Positions 12,096-22,389 of a DNA stretch of 64,000 nt are shown in pieces. The stretch is taken from assembly GCA_022828595.1 (NCBI GenBank), contig JAKGHH010000001.1, positions 140,139,017 to 140,203,016 of the forward strand, written 5' to 3'. Within the stretch, counting starts at the first letter, position 1. Every line of letters starts with the position of its first letter. This stretch comes from Nelumbo lutea (taxonomy: Eukaryota; Streptophyta; Magnoliopsida; Proteales; Nelumbonaceae). The position numbers were made by a program, and so were the translations under genes. The notes below the pieces were generated by a model that saw nothing but the letters and a program-made list of their open reading frames with translations, was not told the origin of the DNA and did no database searches.

Positions 12096-13230
12096 TGAAG
12101 GGATGGTAGATCCATCATATGGATGGCTAAACCCTGTAGGAAGGTTGGGCAAAATTTCAAAAAACTCTTTTTCTCCCATCTAGGAATTGCATTCCCTATT
12201 TTAGAAAATTGCATTTTTAAGGATCAATCTTGAATCCAAAACCAGACTAAATTTGAAACCAAAAGGGAGAAGAGGGATGTACCTGATACGAAGTAGCCGT
12301 AACTCCCAATGGTGTTCACGCCCAAGGAAAAGACCAAAACCTGCTTCCACTGAAGATGACACAGTGCGTGATGAAATAGGATCAACAAGATGGCTATTCA
12401 GCAAGAACCAGGATTCTTTAGCAAGAATCGAACAGGTGCTGGTGAGCACGACTTCAGATTGTTTCTTTAGTCAAGAAACAATATCAAGAACCTTTCTTGA
12501 TCAATTTCACAAGAGGAGATCGAACTAGGTAGGGATGGTAAGAATAGGAGAGAATTTTGTAAGTTGTTGTGTGTGTTAAAACTGAGGAATTCGCCCCCTA
12601 TTTATAGCTTTCTTTGGATCAGCCTCCTAATCTAAATAGGAGAGAGTTTCTTGATCCAAATTTGATATTTGGATCTGGACTCTTAAATGGATAAGGCTTA
12701 TCTTATCCTTTAAGCTAATCCTAATCAGATTATAAATAAGATCTTACCTCCTTTTAATTGACTAATTTAAGCCCAATTCAAATTAGGCTTTAGGCCCATT
12801 AAGCTTATGTGCTCACCTACTCCCTAACCTGCTGCTTAGTTGGCTCTCTTTGTATGGTGTGGGACCCAAACATTGATCTACACATCAGCCACATGGGTTC
12901 AACCCAACCTTTGTTATAAGGCCTGGCTGAATTCACTGTAGGAGACAGTGAACCCTGAGTCTATCACCATGGACTCTTAATGGGATCAACATTTACACTA
13001 AATGGTCCTTAGGTCTAGGCACCTTGTGAAAACCTAAGGATTATGGACATATGCAAGATTAGCCCATCAGGTATTACCTTCAATGGTCTTACACTAAACC
13101 TCTCAGCCCATAATGATGAAACACTGCCCGACAAGAGAGGACCTCTCCCTCGGTTGCAAGGAACAGTGTTGCACTCTCTACTCACATGGATCCCAGGAAT
13201 TAAAACCTTTTTGCAAACATTTCGAAACCA

Positions 13231-13276
<46 letters not shown>

Positions 13277-13683
13277 ATGTATATCTATATATAAATATAT
13301 TTTGCAAAATAGATCTCATCGTTTGAAATCAACTGCTGACAATTTAGGTTTCAATCAGAGAGAGTGCATTCCCTGATCATTCACTTTGTTCAATAAAGGG
13401 GTTGATCCTACCACTATGATCACCCACTTAGGTGAATTCTCGGACTATCCCAACATACCCAGGTTTTGACCCCCTCTAAGAATCTCACTGATTGGCATAT
13501 CAAAGATAGCCTGATCTGACACTTAGTGCAGTACCATAATCAAGTCTAGGGGTCAAGTGTAACATTCCAGTTTTGCCCATCTATCTTCAAGGTCTAGGGC
13601 AATATTGGAATTTGGTCCGGTTCAGGGTTTCAAGAAAACCCACACTGCATGTACCTCAGGTCTCACCTTGGTAGCTGAGATAC
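12096..13683 (-). repeat. 3' LTR of A3, lacking its first ~360 bases
   Basis: Outer end TGAAGGGATGG at 12096 is the LTR terminus. The other side stops at GGTAGCTGAGAT (~13683), where other copies continue into AAGCCACCCCAACC and ~360 more bases. Instead it joins integrase sequence. It contains an (AT)n(GT)n tract at 13231-13276. No good TATA box remains. Confidence 0.85.
13231..13276. repeat. (AT)n(GT)n microsatellite
   Basis: About 12 AT units followed by about 11 GT units inside the A3 3' LTR. The sister LTR at 21751-21770 has a shorter AT tract at the same LTR position, so the expansion happened after insertion. Confidence 0.9.
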
Positions 13684-14130
13684 TCACCACTTTGAACACA
13701 TTGTCCTTTAAGTAGTCTCTAAATTTGGTCTCATTGTCCTTTAAGTAGTCCCAAAATTCGTCAGAGAGATACTCACCACTTTGATATGATCGAAGAGCTT
13801 TGATTTTTCTCTCTAACTGTTTCTTGACTTCTTGTCTGAACTCCTTGAACTTTTCAAAGGATTTAGACTTATGTTTCATTAGGTACGTGTAACCATACCG
13901 AGAATAATCATCGATAAAGGTTATAAAATAAACGTGTTGATTACGTGTCCTAACATTCAGGGGACCACATACATCAATTTGTATAAGGTCAAGTAGATCT
14001 TTCAGGTTTACCGTTAAATGGCCACTTTGTCATCTTACCCTGAAGGCAATTTTCACATGTTGGAAGATCTTCTGTGGTTAGAAAATCCAAAGAACAATTC
14101 TTTACCAACCTTGTGATACGATCTATGTTA
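13684..14130 (-). pseudogene. A3 integrase fragment
   Basis: The minus frame 13622-13879 reads MRHKSKSFEKFKEF-like sequence then SGEYLSDEFWDYLKDN, the region just after the second catalytic Asp of copia integrase. It then runs into duplicated and LTR-derived codons. Upstream (13880-14130) more of the integrase core and the GPLDFL-type zinc-binding segment are present with stops. The catalytic triad cannot be completed because the C-terminal part is deleted. Confidence 0.78.
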
Positions 14131-14141
14131 ATGTGGCCAAG

Positions 14142-14640
14142 TCAGTAATGCCACAGACAAATGGGACTAGCTATATCACATATTCTTTTATTGGGGGTTA
14201 TTTCTGATGTAGTTTCGGTAATGTTGGTTTCCAGAGAGGGATGGAGAACATAGAGACTATTCTCAAGTTCCCCATATGTTAGGAATTTGTTATTCTGTTT
14301 AATAGTAATCACATTACTAAACAAAATAGAATAACCCTCCATGTACAATTTTGAGACAGAAATCAAATTTCTTCTTAAATTAGGTATGAAAAGACAATCT
14401 TTCAATGCAATAATCCCTTATCTGAAAACTAATTCTACAGTGCCTATGGTTGTAGCTGCAATAGTTGCAGAAGTCCTCAAGTAAAGTGTCACTTCTCCAT
14501 CACTCAGTCTTCTACTTATCATGAACCCCCTGCCATGAGTTACACGCATGAGTCAAAGCCCCAGAGTCAATACACCAGGAAGAAGAAGTAACCAAAATAT
14601 TGGTCTATATGATGAAAGAGTCGAACATACCTTGTTTCTT
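14142..14640 (-). pseudogene. A3 protease and GAG-pre-integrase
   Basis: The aspartic protease motif WCIDSGALTHACNS has its DSGA at 14557-14568. The open frame 14142-14405 follows with KDCLFIPNLRRNLISVSKLYMEGY and KFLTYGELENSLYVL, the pre-integrase block. The active-site Asp is intact. The same block is present in the A-block at 32812-33124 with a deletion, and in A1 at 1-180. Confidence 0.85.
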
Positions 14641-14649
14641 AGTCTCTAG

Positions 14650-15423
14650 GTATTGAGGACAATTCCTCTTCCAGTGGCCGGTCTGTTTGCAAAAGCGACA
14701 GGCATCTGATGCCTTATCTTTCTTCTACCTTTTAGTTTTGCTACCCTTTTTCCGAGCCTTCATTTTATCCTTCCACTTTTTCTTGCCTGATTTACCACCT
14801 TCAACAAGCATGGCTATCGACTTATCATTCTTAATCAGTTCTTCAACCTTCTGCAACATATTGCTGAGTTCTTGAAGGCTAACATTTAGCTTATTCATGT
14901 TGTAGTTCATGATAAACTGATTGAAGGACGGAGGTAAGGAATTGAGGACAACATCAATTTTGGTGTCATGATCTAACCCTGACCCAAGAGCCTCCAGTTC
15001 GTTGATATAACCCAACATCTTTAGACAATGGTCATGAACCTGTTGGTTCTCAGTCATCTGTGCAGTCGTAAATAATTTTAAGACCTTTTGTTGAGTAGAA
15101 CGATTCTGCTCTTCATACATAGTCTTCAGACTATCCAATATATCCTTAGACATTTCAATCTTATCGAATTGTCGTTGTATCGGATTGTCTAAAGAGACTA
15201 TAATATAACACCACACAAGAGAATTTTTCTCTTTCCATTCTTGATACTCTCTTCTTTGGGTCTTAGAAACCCTATCACCCAGATGATCCAGAGTAGTGTT
15301 CTTAGCAATTTTGTTCAATTTCTCGGACGTTAGAACCAACATAAGGTTTTAGAACCAGTCAACATAATTAGGGCACTTGAGTTTGTTATCATCCAACAAC
15401 TTAGTGAAGTTTTTGTTTACCAT
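14650..15423 (-). pseudogene. A3 gag with intact CCHC knuckle
   Basis: The ATG at 15421-15423 gives NKNFTKLLDDNKLK and meets a TAA at the WF codons near 15352 (a Tyr/Arg pair in the copy at 32030). The frame 14725-15342 then runs open for 205 codons: DHLGDRVSKTQRREYQEWKE, SLDNPIQRQF, YEEQNRSTQQKVL, LNSLPPSFNQF. After one more stop the zinc knuckle CRFCKQTGHWKRNC (14659-14700) has all four ligands. Gag is the capsid/nucleocapsid precursor. This is the best-preserved Gag of the family in the window. Confidence 0.88.
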
Positions 15424-16088
15424 TTATGGTAAAGGCAAAGCAGATTTATAAGTCTACAACCTAATTGATTCACGTCATCACATAGAAAGGGCTTTTAATC
15501 TATGTTCCATTTCCATTTTGGGCATCTCTGAGATTCCCTCCAATCTCAGTGGCAAAGACAATTGTGTCTCTAGAAATGTGGGAAACCACGTGGGGTGCAT
15601 GGAGCCAACTGTTTCAGCTGCAAAACCCCACCACTTTCTGTGAAGGATCTCATCCACTTATCTTATGAGCTTTTCCTTTGGCCTCTATCAGACAAGGTTC
15701 CTAGCCATTTTAGGTTAAACCTTCCTATCTAGTAAGTGTTCATCCATCATGTTCGTGAACGCTAAGGTACCGTAAGAGAGCAATCCAGCCAATTGCATTA
15801 GCAGATGGATAGTCCAATTTTAGGATGCATCTCCACCCACCAATACAGCCAACCTTCATACTAATGGTGGTGGAAGGCCTTTAGAGAATTCATCATATGA
15901 AATTCCCTATCACATGCACTTATATTTAATGGAGGGAACGAAAACCCGTTAAATCTGATTTAGGTCAAACCAAAGTGGTTTCCATTGACTTTCATAAAAC
16001 TAGATTCAAAGTGGGCCCAAAACGGTCAGGGTTCTGGGTTCCTCTTGGGGAGAAAATGAAGTGGGCTCCACTGAGAAAAGAAGGTCAT
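15424..16088 (-). other. A3 leader, proximal part
   Basis: Non-coding 5' leader of A3. It matches, in reverse complement, the A-block leader at about 31310-31960, including the 'AAAGTGGTTTCCATTGAC' and 'GATCTCATCCACTTATC' stretches. It is interrupted at GTCAT (16084-16088) by the solo LTR. Confidence 0.75.
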
Positions 16089-17718
16089 TGATGAACTTAC
16101 AATTTATCTATAATTTTTGAGGACTTTAGCATGGATTTTTATGCCGGTCTTATTAATTTTTGCCTTAATTTAGCTTAATGCTAAGAATAGGTTCAGGGAT
16201 AATCAATCCAAGAAAAGGAAGGAAAAAGGCAAGAAAAGAAGGTTCAAAAAGACCAATTTCAGTCCAGCCCGGTCGTGGAAGCAAGAGAGAGCACTTCGGC
16301 CCAAAAAGAGCAAGTGAATTCCTTGAGAAAACCCAAGAAAATAAAGCCTAGCTATGAGGAGAATTCGGCCCAGCAAGGAAGGCCCATTTTTAGCCCAAAT
16401 AACAGCCTAGAGTGTAGCCCACATGAGCTCAAAAGCAAGCTAAGTTGTAGCCCAAATAGCAGCCCAAAGGGAGCTAGGGGCGGCAACTTCTAGGAGTTTC
16501 TTGAAGAGAAGGAGGGAGCACTCTAGAAGGTTCATGAGGGGTGTAATACACCCCATTCTAGAGGCTTCAAGAAGGGGCAAGAGCCCCCTTGAAAAACTAT
16601 AAAAGGAGGCCTCTAGGAGGGGAGAAAATTGTTCAATTGCTTGAGAGGAAGGCTCTCCCACTCTTAGAGGTTCGGCCACCTTGAGAGAAGAGAAGAAAAG
16701 AAGGCTAGGCGCAAGGAAGAAGAAGAAGAAGGGCTGAAGGAAGTTCAAGACAAGCAAGCTAGAAGAAGAAGGTGAGTTCGAATTGAGAGTTTGTGATTCA
16801 AAGATCTTCTGTAATAAATCATTTGTAGTTTCATTCTCTTTTGATTTGAATTCAGTTTCTTAGTTATATGTTCTTTCTTCTTTCTCCTTGTTTCCATTCT
16901 TCCTTGATGTATTTCAGCTTGTAAAATTTCAGTTCAGCAATCTAATTCTTTTTGATTCATTCAAATGGTCATGCATTGTATTTGAAGTTTCTTGAATAAG
17001 GGTGTGATTGTAGATTAATTCGGCCAACCAACCTTCAAAACTCAGATCTGAATTCTCAGATCTGAATTCTCAGATCTGAGATTGCAAGATCTGAATTGCT
17101 TGAAAGAGAATTCAGATCTGCAATTTTCAGATTGGGCGAATTAATCTACAGCTTGGAATTTCTAGAGTGCTTGAGAGAGACTCTAGGAATTCAGATCTAC
17201 TATTCAAGAACTGAATTGAGTGCAAGGTTAGAGATAACTTGCACAATTCAGTTGGTGATCAATTCAGATTTGAATTGATGCCTTAGAAGTGTTTGAAGAA
17301 ATGCATGCATGGGGATTAGATTCTTGCTAGAGATAGAAGAACCGTCACTCATGCATAGGATGAACATGCACTTGAGAGAGGCTGTTCATGACCTTGGGGT
17401 TTCACCAAAACAAGGCTCAATCATGATTCATTCGAATGATCCAAATTGATAGATTGCTGAATTCTGAGATTGACATTTACTGCTTACTCTTCTAACCTGA
17501 ATTGAAGGCAATTGGGCCAATGATTTAGATAGATTTTAATTTAGGATTTCTTAGCTTTCATTAGAGTTTTGATTTATTTGTTGATCAGATAAGAAATGTT
17601 CAATTTAGTATTGGTAATTGTTTCCTAAATCCTCGTGGAAACGATACTTCACTCACTACTTTATTACTTGAACGGCTAGTGCACTTGCTAGTGTCACAAT
17701 GAGCAACACATCAGTCAT
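16084..17718 (+). mobile_element. Solo LTR (16089-17713), probably Ty3/gypsy, TSD GTCAT
   Basis: A 1625-bp insert begins TGATGAACTTAC and ends GCAACACATCA, giving TGATG/CATCA terminal inverted repeats. GTCAT occurs at 16084-16088 and 17714-17718. The A3 leader resumes exactly after the second GTCAT when compared with the A-block leader at ~31200-31260, which confirms both ends. A CTATAAAAGG box at ~16597 gives plus orientation. A 14-bp AATTCTCAGATCTG repeat lies at 17041-17080. The ending with CCTCGTGGAAACGATAC and GCTAGTGCACTTGCTAGTGTC resembles the 3' end of Tat/Athila-type gypsy LTRs. No coding. Confidence 0.88.
17041..17080. repeat. 14-bp minisatellite in the gypsy-like LTR
   Basis: About three tandem copies of AATTCTCAGATCTG, with further AGATCTGAATT fragments downstream to ~17130. 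Confidence 0.8.
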
Positions 17719-18405
17719 CCAATGATTTTAAGGGCACCATGGCAATGATGTGCATTTAGCCATGGTATTCGAAAGAGCCACTATCGAATTAACATGGGCC
17801 AAGAACTTATGGCCCATGTACGCAGCACATCACATCACATACATCACATGCATGAAATCCATAATTGGGCCATATAGCATTTATGCTGAATTGGGCTAAA
17901 ACAGTTTTAACAAATCAAAATTGGGTTTTACAAATGTGCACCGAATTGCATCTTGCAATTAACCATCAACCCCTTGGCCCATGAAGGATATTTTAGGGCT
18001 GAGAACAACTCCGTCGAACCACAGATTCGGTCCAACCAATTTGATCCAATCTAGTTCAATGGGTGTTGGGTTTAATGTTTAATTCAAGATCCAATTCAAG
18101 AAACATGATCTGAAAATAAAGAAACTGATACATGGAAATCAATAATCAGTAAATAATAGCAATAGGGTTGTTCATAAGAATGCAACCTTGCAAAACAAAA
18201 ATTAGTTCATAGTTTATAGTTTCCAAAACTTCAAATCGTAGATTGTCAAACCCAAATCTGCAAAATTTTCTCCTTCGCGCTTCCAGCTTCGACTTCAATG
18301 AAATAAAATAGAAAACCTATTTTTTCTATTAATATTACATCATAATCGAATTCCTATACATCCCGTCTAAAATTAAAAAATAAAATTAATTACAGAGCAA
18401 GAATG
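17719..18405 (-). other. A3 leader, middle part
   Basis: Reverse-complement match to the A-block leader (~30900-31230), including CAATGATGTGCATT and GGGCCAAGAACTTATGGCCC type segments. It becomes AT-rich and unmatched toward 18405. Ends at GAATG, the TSD of the next solo LTR. Confidence 0.65.
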
Positions 18406-20350
18406 TGTTAGACAGTTTTGTATGCCCTTAGCTTCAATCAAAATTGATGTACTTTATGAGTTTATTGAAAATGAGTAAAAGTGCATATTTGATTCCTGTT
18501 CCCTTGGTATGTTTCTGTGTAATCCCCTTAAACTGGACACTTATTGAGACCCGTGTTAGTTTAGAATGTTCACAGCCAGTGGGTCGGTCTGGGGAGACCT
18601 ATCCTGACAAGGCTGACACTGTGGTGCCACCAAGTCGGTTGGGGTGGCTTGTCTCAGATACCGGGGTGAGACCCTAGGCACATACAGTGTGGGATTAATT
18701 GAATCTTTGAACTGGACCAGATTTCCAGTATTGCCCTAGACCTTGGAGATTGATGGGCAAAACTGGAAAGTTACACCCGACCCCTAGACTCGATTATGAT
18801 ACTGCACTAGGTGTCGGATCGGGCTGTCTTTGATGTACCAATCAGTGAGATCCTTAGCGGGGGTCAAAACCTGGGTATGTTGGGACAATCCGAGAATTCA
18901 TCTGAGTGGGTGATCATAGTGATAGGATCAGCCCCTTTGTCGGACAAAGGTAATGATCGGGGATGCACTCTCACTGTTGGAAACCAAGACTGCCGGCAAC
19001 CGATTTCAACCGTTGAGATTTGTTTTGCAAAGTATATTTTATATGAGATATAAAAGTATATATATTATGGTTTCTAAAATGTTTGCAAAAATGTTTTAAT
19101 TCCCGGGATCCATATAAGTGGAGAGTGCAACATTGTCCTTGCAGCCGAGGGAGAGGTCCTCTCTTGTCGGGCAGTGTATGATCATTAAGGGCTGAGAGGT
19201 TAAGTGTAAGACCATTGAGGATAATACCTGATGGGCTAATCTTGCATCTGCCCACAGTCCCTGGGTGTTACAAGGTGGCTTGGCCTAGGGACCACTTAGG
19301 GTAAGTGTTGGGCCCATAGAGCCCATTCGATGGGTTTCAGGGGTGCACTGTCTTTAACAGTGTATTCGACCAGGCCTTGTAACAAAGGCTGGGCCGAACC
19401 CATGTGGCTGATGTGTAGATCAATGCTTGGGTCCCATGCCATACAAGGAAGCCCAACTGGGCAGCAGTTAGGAAGGTTAAGTGAGCACATAAGCTTAATG
19501 GGCCTAAAGCCCATTTCGAACTGGGCTATTTATTTAGTTAATTAAAGGGGTGAATTCTGAGATGGATTAGCAGATAGGATAGGGTCTTAATCCTATCCAC
19601 TCAGAGAGTCCAGATCTGAATGTGATTCAGATCTAGAAACCTCCTAATGGGATTAGGAGAAAGCTAATCTAATCTACAGATAAGATAAGGGTTTATCCTT
19701 ATCACTAGAAGAGAAGGCTGATCCAAATATGATTTGGATAAGTAGCTCCTAATGGGATTAGAAGCTGATCTTTTAAGTTAACAAAAGAAGGAGGGGGCGG
19801 CAGCCTTTAGGAGATTTACATCAGATCCTCTTTAGTGCTGAAATCAAGAAGAGAGAATTCTGCACCCTGCGAATACTCTCTTGCCGCCTCCCTGTTCTTG
19901 CCGCCCTGTTTGCCAGTTCGATCTCCAGTTGTGGGAGAAGTTAAGATTGGATCTTGGCATCAGTTCTTTGAGAAAGGATTGAAAAGGAAGCTGTGCTCAC
20001 GTACCATTCTACTGATTCATGCGAAGGACAAAGTTCTTGGGGAAGAAGACTGCTGATTCTGCTCCATCCTGCACTGCACCATCTTCTGTGGGAGCAGTCT
20101 TTGGATCCTTCCTTGGGCGTGAACACCTTCATTGGGAGATATTACTTCTCCGTATCAGGTATAATTCTCTCCTATTCCTTTTGGTTCAAATCTAGTTCAG
20201 TTTAAGGTTCAAGAATGATCATTGAAAATATGATTTTCTAAATAGGGAATGTGATTTCCAGTTGAAGGGAGTGAAAAATTTTTGAAATTCGCCCCCTTAT
20301 TCTGCAATCTTTGGGTGTCCATGGGATGGATCTCTCATCCCTTCAGAATG
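18401..20350 (+). mobile_element. Solo family-A LTR (18406-20345), TSD GAATG
   Basis: TGTTAGACAG at 18406, CATCCCTTCA ending at 20345, 1940 bp. GAATG at 18401-18405 and 20346-20350 is a perfect TSD. It lies in plus orientation inside the minus-strand A3 leader. Sequence and a TATA variant (TTAACAAAAG at ~19780 in place of TATAAAAGG) closely match the LTR at 33530-35461, so those two come from the same sublineage. Confidence 0.93.
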
Positions 20351-20618
20351 AATAGAAAAAAAAACGTAGATGTGCAAATTTCTTGCGCTGCATAAAGATT
20401 TCAATCTCCTCCATACGAACAACCCAAAATTCAAAAAATATAAATAGAACAATTCTAAATATATAACAGAATAATAAAGATTTATTTTCAGATCATTCGC
20501 CCAAAACTAGGAATCGATTTCCTAGGAAAAATCACTAACTGTGCAAATTGGGTAGAACACCTTCTGCCCATTTGCACAAATCCATATCTGATTTAATTCG
20601 GTTCAAGACTTAAACCAT
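20351..20618 (-). other. A3 leader, distal part next to PBS
   Basis: AT-rich non-coding leader. In element orientation it follows the PBS. No ORF. It does not visibly match the corresponding part of the A-block leader, so A3 belongs to a different subfamily or this part evolves fast. Confidence 0.5.
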
Positions 20619-20631
20619 GGCTCTGATACCA
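20619..20631 (-). other. A3 primer-binding site
   Basis: GGCTCTGATACCA on the plus strand (TGGTATCAGAGCC on the element strand), one base inside the LTR end at 20633. Confidence 0.88.
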
Positions 20632-20632
20632 C

Positions 20633-22384
20633 TGAAAGGATGGGAGATCTATCATATGGATGGCTGAACCATTCAAGAAGGTTGGACGAAATTTCAAAAA
20701 TTTATTTTTCTCCCATCTGGGAATCGCATTCCCTATTTTAGAAAACTACATTTTCAAAGATCAGTCTTGAACCCAAAACCAGACCAGATCTGAAACCAAA
20801 AGGGAGGAGAAGGATATACCTGATACGGAGTAGCAGTAACTCCCAATGAAGGTGTTCATGCCCAAGGAGAAGACCGAAACCTGCTTCCACTGAAGATGAC
20901 ACAATGCATGATGAAGTAGGATCTTCAGGCAGGATGACTCTTCAGCAAGAATCGAATATGGGCTGGTGAGCATGACTTCAGATTGTATCTTCAGCCAAGA
21001 AACAATATCAAGAACCTTTCTTGATCAATTCCACAAGAGAAGATCGAACTGGGTAGGGATGGCAAGAATAGGAGAGAATTCTGCAGTTTGTTGTATGCGT
21101 TAAAACTAAGGAATTCGCCCCCTATTTATAGTTTTCTTTGGATCAGCCTCCTAATCTAATTGGGAGAGAGTTTCTTTATCCAAATTTGATATTTGGATCT
21201 GGACTCTTAAATGGATAAGACTTATCTTATCCTTTCAGTTAATCCTAATCAAATTATAAATTAGATCTTGCCTCCTTTTAATTAATTAATTTAAGCCCAG
21301 TTCGAATTGGGCTTTAGGCCCATTAAGTTTATGTGCTCACTTTCCCCTTAACCTGCTGCCCAGTTGGCTTTCTTTGTATGGCATGAGACCCAAACATTGA
21401 TCTACACATCAACAACATGGGTTCAGCCCAGCCTTTGTTACAAGGCTTGGCCGAATTCATTGTAGGAGATAGTGAAACCCTGAGTCCATCACCATGGGCT
21501 CTTAATGGGCTCAACATTTACACTAAAGGGTCCTTGGGTCTAGCCACCTTATGAAAACCCAAGGACTATGGGCAGATGCAAGACTAGTCCATCAAGTATT
21601 ACCCTCAATGGTCTTACACTTAACCTCTCAGCCCATAATGATCAAACATTGTCTGACAAGAGAGGACCTCTCCATCGGCTGCAACGAACAGCGTTGCACT
21701 CTCTACTCACATGGATCCCAGGAATTAAAACATTTTTGCAAACATTTCGATATATATATATATATATTGCAAAACAAATCTCAACGTATGAAATCAATTG
21801 ACGACAGTTTAGGTTTCCATCAGAGAGTGTGCATTCCCCAATCATTCACTTTGTAAAACAAAGTGGCTGATCATGTCACTATGATCACCCACTCAGGTGA
21901 ATACTCAGGCTGTCCCAACATACTCAGGTTTTGACCCCCTCTAAGGATCTCGCTGATTAGCATATCAAAGACAACCCAATCTGACATATAGTGCAGTACC
22001 ATAATCAAGTCTAGGGGTCAGCTGTAACATTCCATATTTGCCCATCTATCTCCAAGGACCATGACAATACTAGAATTTGATTGGGTTCAAGGTTTCAAGA
22101 AACCCACACTGCATGTACCTCAGGTCTCACCCTGGTAGCTGAGACAAGCCACCCCAACCAACTTGGCGACACATCAGTGTCAGTCTTGTTAGGATAAATC
22201 TCCCCAAATCTATCCAACGGTTGTAAAGATTATAAACTAATACGAGTCTCATAAGTGTCCAGTTTAAGGGTATTGCATAGGAACACACTATAATGACATG
22301 AACCAATTACATACTTTATTTATTTACAATAAATGTCAAAAGATACATCAATTTAATTGGAGCTATGGGCATATCTGTCTAACC
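20633..22384 (-). repeat. 5' LTR of A3
   Basis: Starts TGAAAGGATGGG (LTR 3' end) and ends CTGTCTAACC at 22384, with the final A of the expected terminus changed. About 1.75 kb. It is closest to the LTR at 12096-13683: both have the ACCATGG(A/G)CTCTTAATGGG block and a cluster of AT repeats at the same place. Confidence 0.88.
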
Positions 22385-22389
22385 GAAAT

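Larger units (their letters stand above)
12096..22384 (-). mobile_element. Family-A copia element A3 (minus), internally deleted, with two nested solo LTRs
   Basis: Minus-strand element: 5' LTR 20633-22384, PBS 20619-20631, interrupted leader, gag from 15423, protease and pre-integrase to ~14150, part of integrase to ~13690, then directly into a 5'-shortened 3' LTR (12096-13683). RT and RNase H are gone. Flanks are GGAAT (12091-12095) and GAAAT (22385-22389), a 4-of-5 TSD, and the LINE frame rejoins across them. The two terminal LTRs share a subfamily, distinct from the other family-A copies. Two later solo LTRs lie in its leader (16089-17713 and 18406-20345). Confidence 0.87.
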
